This document shows positions 6,443-13,464 of a DNA stretch of 33,874 nt, in pieces. A program made the position numbers and the translations under genes. The notes under the pieces were generated by a model. That model was not told the DNA's origin, did not search any database, and worked only from the letters and a program-made list of their open reading frames with translations. The DNA is taken from positions 1 through 33,874 of the forward strand of contig CAYUER010000007.1 in assembly GCA_964443785.1 (NCBI GenBank), in the 5' to 3' direction. This DNA comes from CALMZN01 sp964443785 (GTDB lineage Bacteria; Patescibacteriota; Patescibacteriia; UBA1558; GWA2-36-10). How positions within the stretch are numbered: position 1 is the first letter of the stretch; every line of letters begins with the position of its first letter.

Positions 6443-7135
6443 CTATCCGAAATATTTTTCGCGATAAAATTTTATAAGTTGCTCTATTTCTGGTATGACT
6501 TCAGGATTGCCGACGCCAGCTTTGGTTTTTTTCTGGACTGCTTCTAGAGTGATAGCGCCTTCAAGCACCGCTTCTTCTATATCATGGTCTGTCACTTGAG
6601 CTATCTTATCAATCATGCGAGCTTGCTCTTCGACTATACGATCTTTTTGCTTACTGCGCAAGAAATAATTATTGATCGCACTGCGCAAAGCTTTGTCGCC
6701 GAGGACTGAGCAATGTATTTTTCTAGTTGGTAGACCTCCGAGTCTGGAAGTGATGTCTTGTGGTCTGATTTTGAGTGCTTGCTCGATGGGCATGCCACCA
6801 TTTTCGGCGACCATGACCGAGAGCATGGAGGTAGCGCCGATAGCAGAAGCGCAACCAAAAGTTTGCCACTGCATTTTTTTGATTTTGTCGTTTTTTTTAT
6901 CGACCCAGACCCAGACTTTCATCATATCACCGCAGGCTGGTGAGCCGATCATGCCTAGACCATCGTAGTCTTTTATTTTTGAGGCATCCATGATGAGATT
7001 TTTGGGAGTGAAAAAGTGTTCTTTGACTATGTCCGAGTAGAGCCAAGATTCTTCGCCACTTTTTGGCACAATGTCAGCTTGCTCGGCCACACTTTTTTTT
7101 GCCACTTTCTTTTTCTTTTTTGTATATGTAGGCAT
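6443..7135 (-). CDS. IscU/NifU-like Fe-S cluster scaffold with degenerate C-terminal domain
   Basis: Scaffold on which Fe-S clusters are built from sulfur delivered by the desulfurase encoded just upstream. 230 aa from the ATG at 7135, 4 nt after the desulfurase stop; a start 24 nt earlier would overlap it. A lysine-rich N-terminus (KKKKKVAKK) is followed by the IscU domain with all ligands: C68 and D70 (SPACGD), C95 (FGCASA), C142 (HCSVLG). The C-terminal part (about 175-226) resembles the central ferredoxin-like domain of NifU (VTDHDIEEAV ... TKAGVGNPEVIPEIE), but all four cysteine ligands are missing, so it cannot hold the usual [2Fe-2S] cluster. The REP-like element follows immediately. 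Confidence 0.88.
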   Translation of the reverse strand: MPTYTKKKKKVAKKSVAEQADIVPKSGEESWLYSDIVKEHFFTPKNLIMDASKIKDYDGLGMIGSPACGDMMKVWVWVDKKNDKIKKMQWQTFGCASAIGATSMLSVMVAENGGMPIEQALKIRPQDITSRLGGLPTRKIHCSVLGDKALRSAINNYFLRSKQKDRIVEEQARMIDKIAQVTDHDIEEAVLEGAITLEAVQKKTKAGVGNPEVIPEIEQLIKFYREKYFG

Positions 7136-7139
7136 AAGT

Positions 7140-8387
7140 TTATAATTTAATAATTTCACGAGGATATTTTTTGATAGAGGAGTGCAGGGTATTCATATCG
7201 ACATTGATAGGAGAGACTTGGCGTAAATATTTGACAATACCTGGTAATTTTTTGGTCAAGAATACCAAATCTTCTTTTTTTGTATCACGACCTAGAGTCA
7301 GACGTAGTGAGCCATGAGCCGCTTCGTATGGACGCCCCAAGGCCCGGATGACATGTGAGGGCTCGAGATCTTGAGCAGTGCAGGCCGAGCCAGTCGAGGC
7401 TTGGACGCCAATCTCATCCAGATAGAGCAACATGGCTTCACCCTCTATATCTAAGATAGATATATTAATGTTGTTTGGCAATCTATTAGTAGTATGACCA
7501 TTGAGTAAAGTCTTTGGTATACTGGTCAATAATTTTTTAATCAACCAATCACGCAGGGCAATTTGTCTTTTATTTTCTTTTTCACGATTTTGTTCAGCGA
7601 TATTGAGGGCTGTAGCTAGACCGATGATGCCGGGAATATTTTCAGTACCAGAGCGTAGATTTTTTTCTTGGCCACCACCATCGACTAGGGCTTTGAGGGG
7701 AGTGCCACGACGGACATAGAGTGCGCCTACTCCTTTTGGTCCGTATATTTTACTGCCATTGATACTCAGGAGATCGACATGGAGCTTGTCGACATTGAGT
7801 TCTTGCGCTCCAGCCGCCTGACAGGCATCAGTATGCAGGAAAATATGTGGTAAATTTTTGGCTTTGCGTTCTTTGTTTATTTTTTCTAATTTGGCACCGA
7901 TTTCTTGGATCGGCTCTATAGTGCCGACTTCGTTGTTGGCCATCATGATGCTGATCAAGACTGTATTGTCTTGGATGGCTGACCATAGTTTATCCTGCAT
8001 CACAAAACCATCAGCGTCTACTGGCACTAGTGATACTTCGTGTCCTTGGTTTTTGAGTGCTTGGACAGCATTGAGGACAGCGTGGTGCTCAAAATTGCTA
8101 GTGATAACATGAGCTGGCGCCAGCCTACTAGCTAGTACCACACCTTTGATGGCGAGATTGATGCTTTCGGTGCCACCACCAGTGAAAATTATTTCTTCTG
8201 GCTGGGAGTGAAATACTTTGGCTACTGCTATTCGAGCGTTGTCCAATGTATTCTTGGCTTGCTGGCCAATATGGTAGAGGCTAGAGGGGTTACCAAAGTT
8301 TTTGGTCCAATATGGGGCCATGGCTTTGACTACCCTAGCGTCAGTCGGAGTTGTGGCGGCATGGTCGAGATATATATGTTTGGTCAT
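7140..8387 (-). CDS. Cysteine desulfurase (NifS/IscS class I)
   Basis: PLP enzyme that takes sulfur from cysteine, leaving alanine, and hands it to the scaffold encoded downstream. 415 aa. PLP-lysine K213 in SINGSKIYGPKG, H101 (NFEHHAVL) stacking on the cofactor, D187 in HTDACQ, and the mobile-loop catalytic cysteine C336 in STGSACTAQDLEPSHV, which fits the class I (NifS/IscS) loop. The last 25 residues (after VSPINVD) extend beyond the usual end. Order on the minus strand: ferredoxin, desulfurase, scaffold; 76 nt separate it from the ferredoxin. The start ATG at 8387 lacks a clear Shine-Dalgarno site. Confidence 0.95.
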   Translation of the reverse strand: MTKHIYLDHAATTPTDARVVKAMAPYWTKNFGNPSSLYHIGQQAKNTLDNARIAVAKVFHSQPEEIIFTGGGTESINLAIKGVVLASRLAPAHVITSNFEHHAVLNAVQALKNQGHEVSLVPVDADGFVMQDKLWSAIQDNTVLISIMMANNEVGTIEPIQEIGAKLEKINKERKAKNLPHIFLHTDACQAAGAQELNVDKLHVDLLSINGSKIYGPKGVGALYVRRGTPLKALVDGGGQEKNLRSGTENIPGIIGLATALNIAEQNREKENKRQIALRDWLIKKLLTSIPKTLLNGHTTNRLPNNINISILDIEGEAMLLYLDEIGVQASTGSACTAQDLEPSHVIRALGRPYEAAHGSLRLTLGRDTKKEDLVFLTKKLPGIVKYLRQVSPINVDMNTLHSSIKKYPREIIKL

Positions 8388-8463
8388 AAAATTGTTTTTG
8401 TTATGCTAAAATTAGGCGCCAGTATAAACAGGCACCAATACCTTTGTGATTGTGGAGTTAAAC

Positions 8464-8682
8464 TTATTTTTTAGGCGGGTGAATCTGATTGCCGTTGTCA
8501 TCGTAGATGATGATGGCATTGACTGGGCAGCTCTGAGCAGCTTGTAAGATAATTTTTTCATCATCACCCGTAGGATTTTTGATGATAGCAATACCCTGAT
8601 CGTCCAACTCAAAAGTATTTGGTGCTACAGCCACACAAGAGGCTACGCTGATACAGGCTTCACGATCGATTTCTATGCGCAT
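8464..8682 (-). CDS. Small ferredoxin with three cysteine ligands
   Basis: 72 aa from the ATG at 8682 (MRIEIDREAC). Single-cluster bacterial ferredoxin: C10, C16 and C52 (QSCPVNAI) are kept, but the second cysteine of the usual C-x2-C-x2-C motif is V13 (CISVASC), and A20 stands in the A-P position. Three cysteines suggest a [3Fe-4S] cluster, or a [4Fe-4S] cluster with a non-cysteine ligand. It heads the Fe-S assembly genes and lies near the 2-oxoacid:ferredoxin oxidoreductase, which lacks its own ferredoxin subunit, so it may be the electron acceptor of that enzyme. The longer frame starting at 8730 has no support. Confidence 0.88.
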   Translation of the reverse strand: MRIEIDREACISVASCVAVAPNTFELDDQGIAIIKNPTGDDEKIILQAAQSCPVNAIIIYDDNGNQIHPPKK

Positions 8683-8757
8683 ATATAAGAAATTTAAATA
8701 TATTATTGTAAGTACTTTATATCTTAGCACATACTAAGAAAAAAGCTAGCTATTTTC

Positions 8758-8786
8758 TTGACAAAAGCGTTTTTTTGTGCTAATAT
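8758..8786 (+). promoter_or_regulatory. Strong promoter of the micro-membrane-protein operon
   Basis: Perfect TTGACA (8758-8763), 17-nt spacer ending in TGC, then TAATAT (8781-8786). Divergent from the ferredoxin operon. Confidence 0.75.
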
Positions 8787-8806
8787 TATATATGTAAGGT
8801 TTATTT

Positions 8807-8843
8807 GGCTTCCGCCCTATTATCAGGGCGCGGGCCATTTTTT
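8807..8843 (+). promoter_or_regulatory. Leader hairpin, possible attenuator
   Basis: Arms CGCCCT / AGGGCG extended by outer GGC/GCC pairs, followed by ATTTTTTATT. It has the form of an intrinsic terminator, but it lies between the promoter at 8758 and the first ORF at 8864, so it probably attenuates or stabilises the operon mRNA. Confidence 0.6.
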
Positions 8844-8863
8844 ATTAGATAATTTTTCACTTT

Positions 8864-9004
8864 ATGAGTCAACAGGTCAAATCATTTCGTCTCATAGTCA
8901 GACCAGGAGATGCTAGGCTAAGGTCTAGCGATTACTGGGCAATTGTGATTTTATGCGCCGTGGGTAGTCTGACCCTGATCTATATGGTTAGTCACAAAGT
9001 TTAA
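8864..9004 (+). CDS. 46-aa single-span membrane protein (first of three)
   Basis: A basic, probably cytoplasmic N-terminus (MSQQVKSFRLIVRPGDARLR) is followed by one membrane span (about residues 24-42, YWAIVILCAVGSLTLIYMV) and a short SHKV tail. It is the first gene after the strong promoter and leader hairpin, and is followed by two further tiny membrane ORFs on the same strand. There is no Shine-Dalgarno site; the upstream is AT-rich, as for most genes here. I do not recognise the family. The architecture resembles small accessory subunits of respiratory or transport complexes, but nothing shows which one. Confidence 0.55.
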   Translation: MSQQVKSFRLIVRPGDARLRSSDYWAIVILCAVGSLTLIYMVSHKV

Positions 9005-9059
9005 TAAAACAACTAATTAGCCACCGGTCAGCATTAGCTGGCAGGTTAAAAATAAAAAT

Positions 9060-9209
9060 ATGGAAGAACAAAAACAAAAATGGGAAATGGAGTCGTGGAA
9101 ACTTTATACTATTCACGATCATCCGGAAGCGCAGAGTCATGAAAATTGGGCAGTCTTTGCCCTGACCTCGCTAAGTTACTTTGTCTTACTGACGACGTGG
9201 ATGACATGA
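9060..9209 (+). CDS. 49-aa single-span membrane protein (second of three)
   Basis: A charged N-terminal half rich in Glu, Lys, Trp and His (MEEQKQKWEMESWKLYTIHD) precedes one membrane span (about residues 29-48, NWAVFALTSLSYFVLLTTWM). It ends with TGA, evidence for the standard code. It lies 55 nt after the first micro-ORF; the gap contains a weak stem (GCCA...TGGC with an inner AGC/GCT). Family and function are unknown. The conserved-looking layout with its neighbours suggests that the three peptides act together. Confidence 0.5.
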   Translation: MEEQKQKWEMESWKLYTIHDHPEAQSHENWAVFALTSLSYFVLLTTWMT

Positions 9210-9252
9210 TAAAATTATTTTAAAGGCTAGATTATAAAATAAAAACAAAAAT

Positions 9253-9315
9253 ATGCCAGCCTATTTATATATTTTATTGCTCTTTAGTTGGGCTAATTTC
9301 GCTCTTTACTGTTAA
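9253..9315 (+). CDS. 20-aa hydrophobic peptide (third of three)
   Basis: ATG at 9253 to TAA at 9315: MPAYLYILLLFSWANFALYC, which is essentially a single membrane span. It follows the second micro-ORF by 43 nt, and the upstream AAAAACAAAAAT resembles the AAAAATAAAAAT before the second one, so the two may share a translation signal. It is short enough to be chance; position, hydrophobicity and upstream context are the support. The next terminator is at 9441-9472. Confidence 0.35.
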   Translation: MPAYLYILLLFSWANFALYC

Positions 9316-9503
9316 TATTAACCTTGTTAAATAAATTTATTAACAGGAGTATAAATATTAGTAACAATACGTTTAATTATTAAAAAAATAAAAATGAAAT
9401 AGTAAAGCTCAGAGGCCTATCAAACATAATAATTTTTTTTAAAAAACAATCTTCACCTCTGTGAAGACTGTTTTTTGTTTTTTCTGTAGGACTATAGTCG
9501 AGC
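9316..9503. other. Gene-free stretch with a terminator
   Basis: AT-rich, without a credible ORF (an AGGAG at 9344-9348 is not followed by a usable start). It ends in the terminator at 9441-9472, which closes the micro-protein operon and can also serve the convergent 9504-9836 gene. Confidence 0.6.
9441..9472. terminator. Bidirectional intrinsic terminator
   Basis: AAAAAACA-TCTTCAC / GTGAAGA-TGTTTTTT hairpin with A- and T-runs on both sides. Confidence 0.85.
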
Positions 9504-9836
9504 TTATTTTGTAAATATTAATAAAGTAATAGTAAAAAATGCAATTAGAATAGTGGCTACAAGCAGAAAAAATACGATGAATTTATTTTTAAAAAAACTT
9601 CTTCTATTTTTGATAAGAAAATAATCCATAATAAGTGAGGGAATAAAGACAATCAAGGCTGCCATTGGGCCAAAGAACCCACCAGGACCTTCACATAGAC
9701 CACCTTGTCTAAAAAGACAGATAGCAGTTTCATAAAAAACTTTTAATGTGCTAAATGTACCTACATTCAAAAAAATAAATATTAACCAAAAGATTATTTT
9801 GCCAAAAATACTATCCCAATTGTTTTGTTTTTCCAT
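9504..9836 (-). CDS. Three-span membrane protein (110 aa)
   Basis: Hypothetical integral membrane protein with three spans (about 13-34, 56-75 and 86-108). The first loop is glycine-rich and carries two cysteines (CLFRQGGLCEGPGGFFG) that could pair outside the cell. A minus-strand extended -10 (TGA-TATAAT, 9866-9858) lies about 22 nt before the ATG at 9836 and fixes the start. No family is recognised. Confidence 0.7.
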   Translation of the reverse strand: MEKQNNWDSIFGKIIFWLIFIFLNVGTFSTLKVFYETAICLFRQGGLCEGPGGFFGPMAALIVFIPSLIMDYFLIKNRRSFFKNKFIVFFLLVATILIAFFTITLLIFTK

Positions 9837-9910
9837 ATAATTATTAATATTAAATTTATTATATCAAAAAATGATGTAAGCGGCTATTTATTAGATAATA
9901 ATTTATATTT

Positions 9911-9919
9911 CTGGTATAC
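9911..9919 (+). promoter_or_regulatory. Promoter of the 2-oxoacid:ferredoxin oxidoreductase operon
   Basis: Extended -10 TGG-TATACT; a weak TTAGAT lies 17 nt upstream (9891-9896). Start point near 9926, leader about 22 nt. Confidence 0.65.
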
Positions 9920-9947
9920 TATAAGGGTATAAAAAATATTTTACACT

Positions 9948-11678
9948 ATGCAGACAAGACAAAATCTCAGTTGGAAAATAGGCGGTGAGGCGGGCTTTGG
10001 CATCAAGTCAGCCGGTATGATGCTCGCCAAGATTTTTATGAAGACTGGCTATGAAACTTTTGACTATACTGAGTATCCATCTTTGATCCGCGGCGGGCAC
10101 AATACCTACCAAGTGATGATCGATGTCTTGGAAGTAAACAGTGTCACCAAGTCAGTGGATATTTTGGTGGCTCTCAACAAAGAAACCATTGACCTGCATC
10201 TTAATGAGCTGAGCCTTGGCGCAGTCGTCATCTACGATCAAGATAAAATCAAAAATATTCGCCCCCAGCAGGGCGTCAATTTTTTGCCTATTTCTTTGAG
10301 TCAGTTGGCTAGTCAGGCTGGCGGCGAAGTGATGCGCAATGTTGTAGCCTTGGGGGCTACTTTGGCTATTTTGAGTCAGCCCAGACATATTGCCGATCAA
10401 GTGATCAAGGAGAATTTTAAAAATAAAGGCGAGCAAATAGTCAAAAATAATTTGCAAGCCTTGTCAGCTGGCTATCAGGAGGCTAAGAAAATTTTTCACA
10501 CAGATTTTATGTGTCAGCTGCCCTTGGTCAAGAAAAATAATAATATTTTGATTGCCTCTAATGAAGCTTTGGCTCTGGGAGCGCTAGCCAATGGTTTGAA
10601 TTTTTATGCTGGCTATCCCATGACACCATCTTCGACAATTTTACAGTATCTAGCCGGTGTAGCCGAAAAAACTGGCATTGTCGTCAAGCACGCTGAAGAT
10701 GAAATATCAGTGATCAATATGGTTTTGGGGGCAGCCCATGTCGGAGCTCGTGCCATGACTGCTACTTCAGGTGGTGGTTTTTCTTTGATGACGGAGGCTT
10801 TGGGTCTAGCAGGGATCACGGAGACACCCATAGTGGTAGTCAATTGTCAGCGACCAGGACCAGCTACGGGACTACCCACTTGGACTGAGCAGGGCGATTT
10901 GCAATTTGTCTTGCGAGCAGCGCAGGGAGATTTTCCCCGCATTGTCATAGCACCTGGCGATACTAGCGAAGCTTTTCATATTGGTGCCGAATCTTTGAAT
11001 CTGGCGGAGATTTATCAGACACCAGTGATTGTCTTGTTGGACAAATTTATATCTGAAGGTAGTAGTACGGTGCCAGAGTTTAGTACTAGGGGTTTGAAAA
11101 TCAGGCGTGGTAAATTATTGACTCAAGAACAAGTCAATAAGTTGAGCAAATTTGATCGCTATCGTTTGAGTACTGACGGCATTTCAGCTCGTAGTTTGCC
11201 TGGTATGAAAAATGCTTTGTTTATCGCCAATAGTGATGAGCATGATGGCTACGGCTACACTGAAGAGAGTGCTCAAAATCGTCTGGAGCAGATGGACAAG
11301 CGTACGCGGAAAGTAGATACTTTTGCCAAAGTCATGCCTCAGCCCATTATTCACGGCAATCATAAAGCCAAAAAGACAGTAGTCATCTGGGGGTCGACCA
11401 AGGGGCCAGTGCTCGATGCTTATCACTCTTTGTCTAGCAAGCAGCAGTCCAATATCAAAATTTTACAGCTACAATATATTTGGCCACTAGCCAAAGATTT
11501 TGTGGCGCCAATCTTGAAAAAATCTAAAAAAGTTTTGTTGATAGAAAATAACAGCAATGCTCAGCTAGGACAGCTGATCACACAAGAAACAGGTTTTGTT
11601 TTTAAAAATAAATTATTAAAATATGACGGTCGTCCATTTTTTAGGGAAGAGCTAATCAAAGCTTTAAGTGAATTATAA
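9948..11678 (+). CDS. korA: 2-oxoacid:ferredoxin oxidoreductase, fused gamma-alpha subunit
   Basis: With the beta subunit, oxidatively decarboxylates a 2-oxoacid (2-oxoglutarate or pyruvate-like) to an acyl-CoA and reduces ferredoxin. 576 aa. Gamma domain about 1-185 with GGEAGFGIKSAG (12-23) and the RGGHNTYQ segment near 49-55; the alpha (pyrimidine-binding) domain starts near 200 with YPMTPSS (222-228) and continues through TSGGGFSLMTEALGLAG; a C-terminal transketolase-C-like domain lies at about 465-576. This fused layout is the KorA type. There is no delta (ferredoxin) subunit in the operon. The beta start follows 1 nt after this stop. Confidence 0.93.
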   Translation: MQTRQNLSWKIGGEAGFGIKSAGMMLAKIFMKTGYETFDYTEYPSLIRGGHNTYQVMIDVLEVNSVTKSVDILVALNKETIDLHLNELSLGAVVIYDQDKIKNIRPQQGVNFLPISLSQLASQAGGEVMRNVVALGATLAILSQPRHIADQVIKENFKNKGEQIVKNNLQALSAGYQEAKKIFHTDFMCQLPLVKKNNNILIASNEALALGALANGLNFYAGYPMTPSSTILQYLAGVAEKTGIVVKHAEDEISVINMVLGAAHVGARAMTATSGGGFSLMTEALGLAGITETPIVVVNCQRPGPATGLPTWTEQGDLQFVLRAAQGDFPRIVIAPGDTSEAFHIGAESLNLAEIYQTPVIVLLDKFISEGSSTVPEFSTRGLKIRRGKLLTQEQVNKLSKFDRYRLSTDGISARSLPGMKNALFIANSDEHDGYGYTEESAQNRLEQMDKRTRKVDTFAKVMPQPIIHGNHKAKKTVVIWGSTKGPVLDAYHSLSSKQQSNIKILQLQYIWPLAKDFVAPILKKSKKVLLIENNSNAQLGQLITQETGFVFKNKLLKYDGRPFFREELIKALSEL

Positions 11679-11679
11679 T

Positions 11680-12540
11680 ATGCTGACTGACAAAGATTTT
11701 TTAACCAAACAAAAACCATCTTGGTGTCCAGGCTGTGGTAATTTTGCTATGTGGATTGCCATGCGTCAGGCTCTAGCAGAGCTCAATCTTGATCCACACA
11801 AGGTGCTGATCGTCTATGGAGTTGGTTGCTCTGGCAATGATACTAATTTTATCAAAACTTATGCTTGGCACTCCCTGCATGGGCGAGCAGTGCCGACTGC
11901 TATTGGAGCAAAGCTGGCCAACAAAGATTTGACAGTCATAGTGATGGGCGGAGATGGTGATGGCTATGGCGAAGGATTGGGTCACTTTTTGCACGCTATC
12001 CGTGGCAATGTCAATGTGACCTATGTCGTGCATGACAACAAAGTCTACGGTCTGACCACTGGCCAGACTGCCCCGACCTCTGATCGAGGCTTCAAGACCA
12101 AGACCACACCGCAAGGCACGCTCGATGATGCTGTCAATCCAATTGCTTTGTCGCTCGCTCAAGGTATCAGCTTTGTGGCTCGTGGTTTTTCTGGACAGGC
12201 CGAGCATTTAAAAAATGTTTTTAAAACAGCCATTACTCATGAGGGCTTTTCTTTGGTCGATGTTTTTCAGCCTTGCGTCACTTTCAACAAGACCAACACC
12301 TTTCAATGGTTTTTTGATCGCTTGTACAATTTGGATGACAAAAAAGATTATAATAAATCAGATTTTCAAGCAGCCATGAAAGAGGCATTGGTTTGGGGTG
12401 ACAAAATTCCTTATGGTATTTTTTATCAGGCTAATAAGCCAGAGTATGTGGCTAACTTGCCACAACTGCGGGGCACGGCTTTAGTCAAAAGGCCGGTCAA
12501 AGTACGAGATATTTCAAAATTATTATATGAGTTTAAATAA
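11680..12540 (+). CDS. korB: 2-oxoacid:ferredoxin oxidoreductase, beta subunit
   Basis: Binds thiamine diphosphate and the proximal Fe-S cluster. 286 aa from the ATG at 11680; a start 12 nt earlier would overlap the alpha gene. Cluster ligands C16 and C19 (WCPGCG), C50 (GVGCSG) and C199 (QPCVTFN) are all present. The TPP motif runs from GGDGDG (90-95) to the NKVYGLTTGQTAPTS segment. It forms the enzyme with the fused gamma-alpha chain; the substrate cannot be fixed from sequence. The 3' end overlaps the start of a prepilin gene by 14 nt. Confidence 0.93.
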   Translation: MLTDKDFLTKQKPSWCPGCGNFAMWIAMRQALAELNLDPHKVLIVYGVGCSGNDTNFIKTYAWHSLHGRAVPTAIGAKLANKDLTVIVMGGDGDGYGEGLGHFLHAIRGNVNVTYVVHDNKVYGLTTGQTAPTSDRGFKTKTTPQGTLDDAVNPIALSLAQGISFVARGFSGQAEHLKNVFKTAITHEGFSLVDVFQPCVTFNKTNTFQWFFDRLYNLDDKKDYNKSDFQAAMKEALVWGDKIPYGIFYQANKPEYVANLPQLRGTALVKRPVKVRDISKLLYEFK

Positions 12541-13303
12541 AAATTTTACTTCGGGTTTTACAATGTTGGAGTTGATCATTGTAGTCACCATTATTTTGGG
12601 TCTGGGAGCAGCTGCTTTTATTTGGATAGATCCAGTAGATAGAATCAATGACACCAAGACGGCCAAAAGAAGGGACGATCTCAATGTTTTGAGTGCGGCT
12701 TTTATCGCTTATGCGCAGAGCCACAAGGGTGCTTTGCCGGTTTTGGGCCAAATCACTACAGCCAAAAAAGTACTATGCAATACGCAGTCGGGATTAGCTT
12801 TGACTTGTGATACAGACACAGAGTATTGCCTGAAAATAGATGACACTGATTTTTTTAATAAAAATATTACCAATTTACCCATTGATCCCAATAAGTCTAA
12901 CGATAGTGATACGGGCTATTACATCAGAAAAGATGAGAGCAATAACATCATCATTGGCGCTTGTGATAGCACAGTGAGCTCTGTAGCTGAAAGGCCACAG
13001 CTACGAGCTACTTGTGATGCCTATGCCGGAGGTTATTGTTGGTATGCTGGCACCGAGTCTACTGCCAGCTGTGATACTATTTGCGCAGCCGAGAGCTTGA
13101 CTTGTGTGAGTGTGACGCAGGCAGCTGACACTTTGTGCTTGCTGGGCGAAGCGGGTAGTGCTAGCTATAGCTGTAGTAGTTGCAGTGCCGGTACTAGTGG
13201 TGATGCCCCTAGCTGGCTGAGCGCCAACACTTGTAAATATCAAGTTGATATTCTGGATTGTGCTGGTGCCAATACAGCTAATCCGGTTTGCCCTTGTGAA
13301 TAA
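12527..13303 (+). CDS. Type IV pilin-like protein with Cys-rich C-terminus
   Basis: 258 aa. The class III signal is clear: a ten-residue leader ending in G, then FTMLELIIVVTIILGLG (cleavage after G10, mature F+1, E+5), followed by a typical pilin helix and a KTAKRRDDLNVLSAAFIAYA segment. The C-terminal half (about 160-258) is rich in cysteine and small residues, with many cysteine pairs (CDAYAGGYCW, CDTICAAESLTC, CSSC), suggesting a disulfide-knit surface domain. Needs a prepilin peptidase, not seen here. The start overlaps korB by 14 nt, an unexpected partner. Only about 11 nt lie between its stop and a scaffold gap. Confidence 0.85.
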   Translation: MSLNKNFTSGFTMLELIIVVTIILGLGAAAFIWIDPVDRINDTKTAKRRDDLNVLSAAFIAYAQSHKGALPVLGQITTAKKVLCNTQSGLALTCDTDTEYCLKIDDTDFFNKNITNLPIDPNKSNDSDTGYYIRKDESNNIIIGACDSTVSSVAERPQLRATCDAYAGGYCWYAGTESTASCDTICAAESLTCVSVTQAADTLCLLGEAGSASYSCSSCSAGTSGDAPSWLSANTCKYQVDILDCAGANTANPVCPCE

Positions 13304-13314
13304 AATATAATTTT

Positions 13315-13414
13315 NNNNNNNNNNNNNNNNNNNNNNNNNNNNNNNNNNNNNNNNNNNNNNNNNNNNNNNNNNNNNNNNNNNNNNNNNNNNNNNNNNNNNN
13401 NNNNNNNNNNNNNN
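13315..13414. other. Scaffold gap (100 N)
   Basis: Exactly 100 N, a nominal gap of unknown true size between the pilin gene and the promoter of the surface protein. Any gene or terminator here is missing. Confidence 0.95.
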
Positions 13415-13417
13415 TTT

Positions 13418-13447
13418 TTGATTTTATTAGGTGTATTGTGTTATAAT
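13418..13447 (+). promoter_or_regulatory. Promoter of the surface protein gene
   Basis: TTGATT (13418-13423), 18 nt, TATAAT (13442-13447); start point near 13454, 11 nt before the ATG. Confidence 0.65.
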
Positions 13448-13464
13448 AAGCACAAATACAAACC

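Noticed and set aside
9341..9403. Fourth micro-ORF after AGGAG at 9344
   Set aside because: No ATG, GTG or TTG at a usable distance opens more than a few codons.
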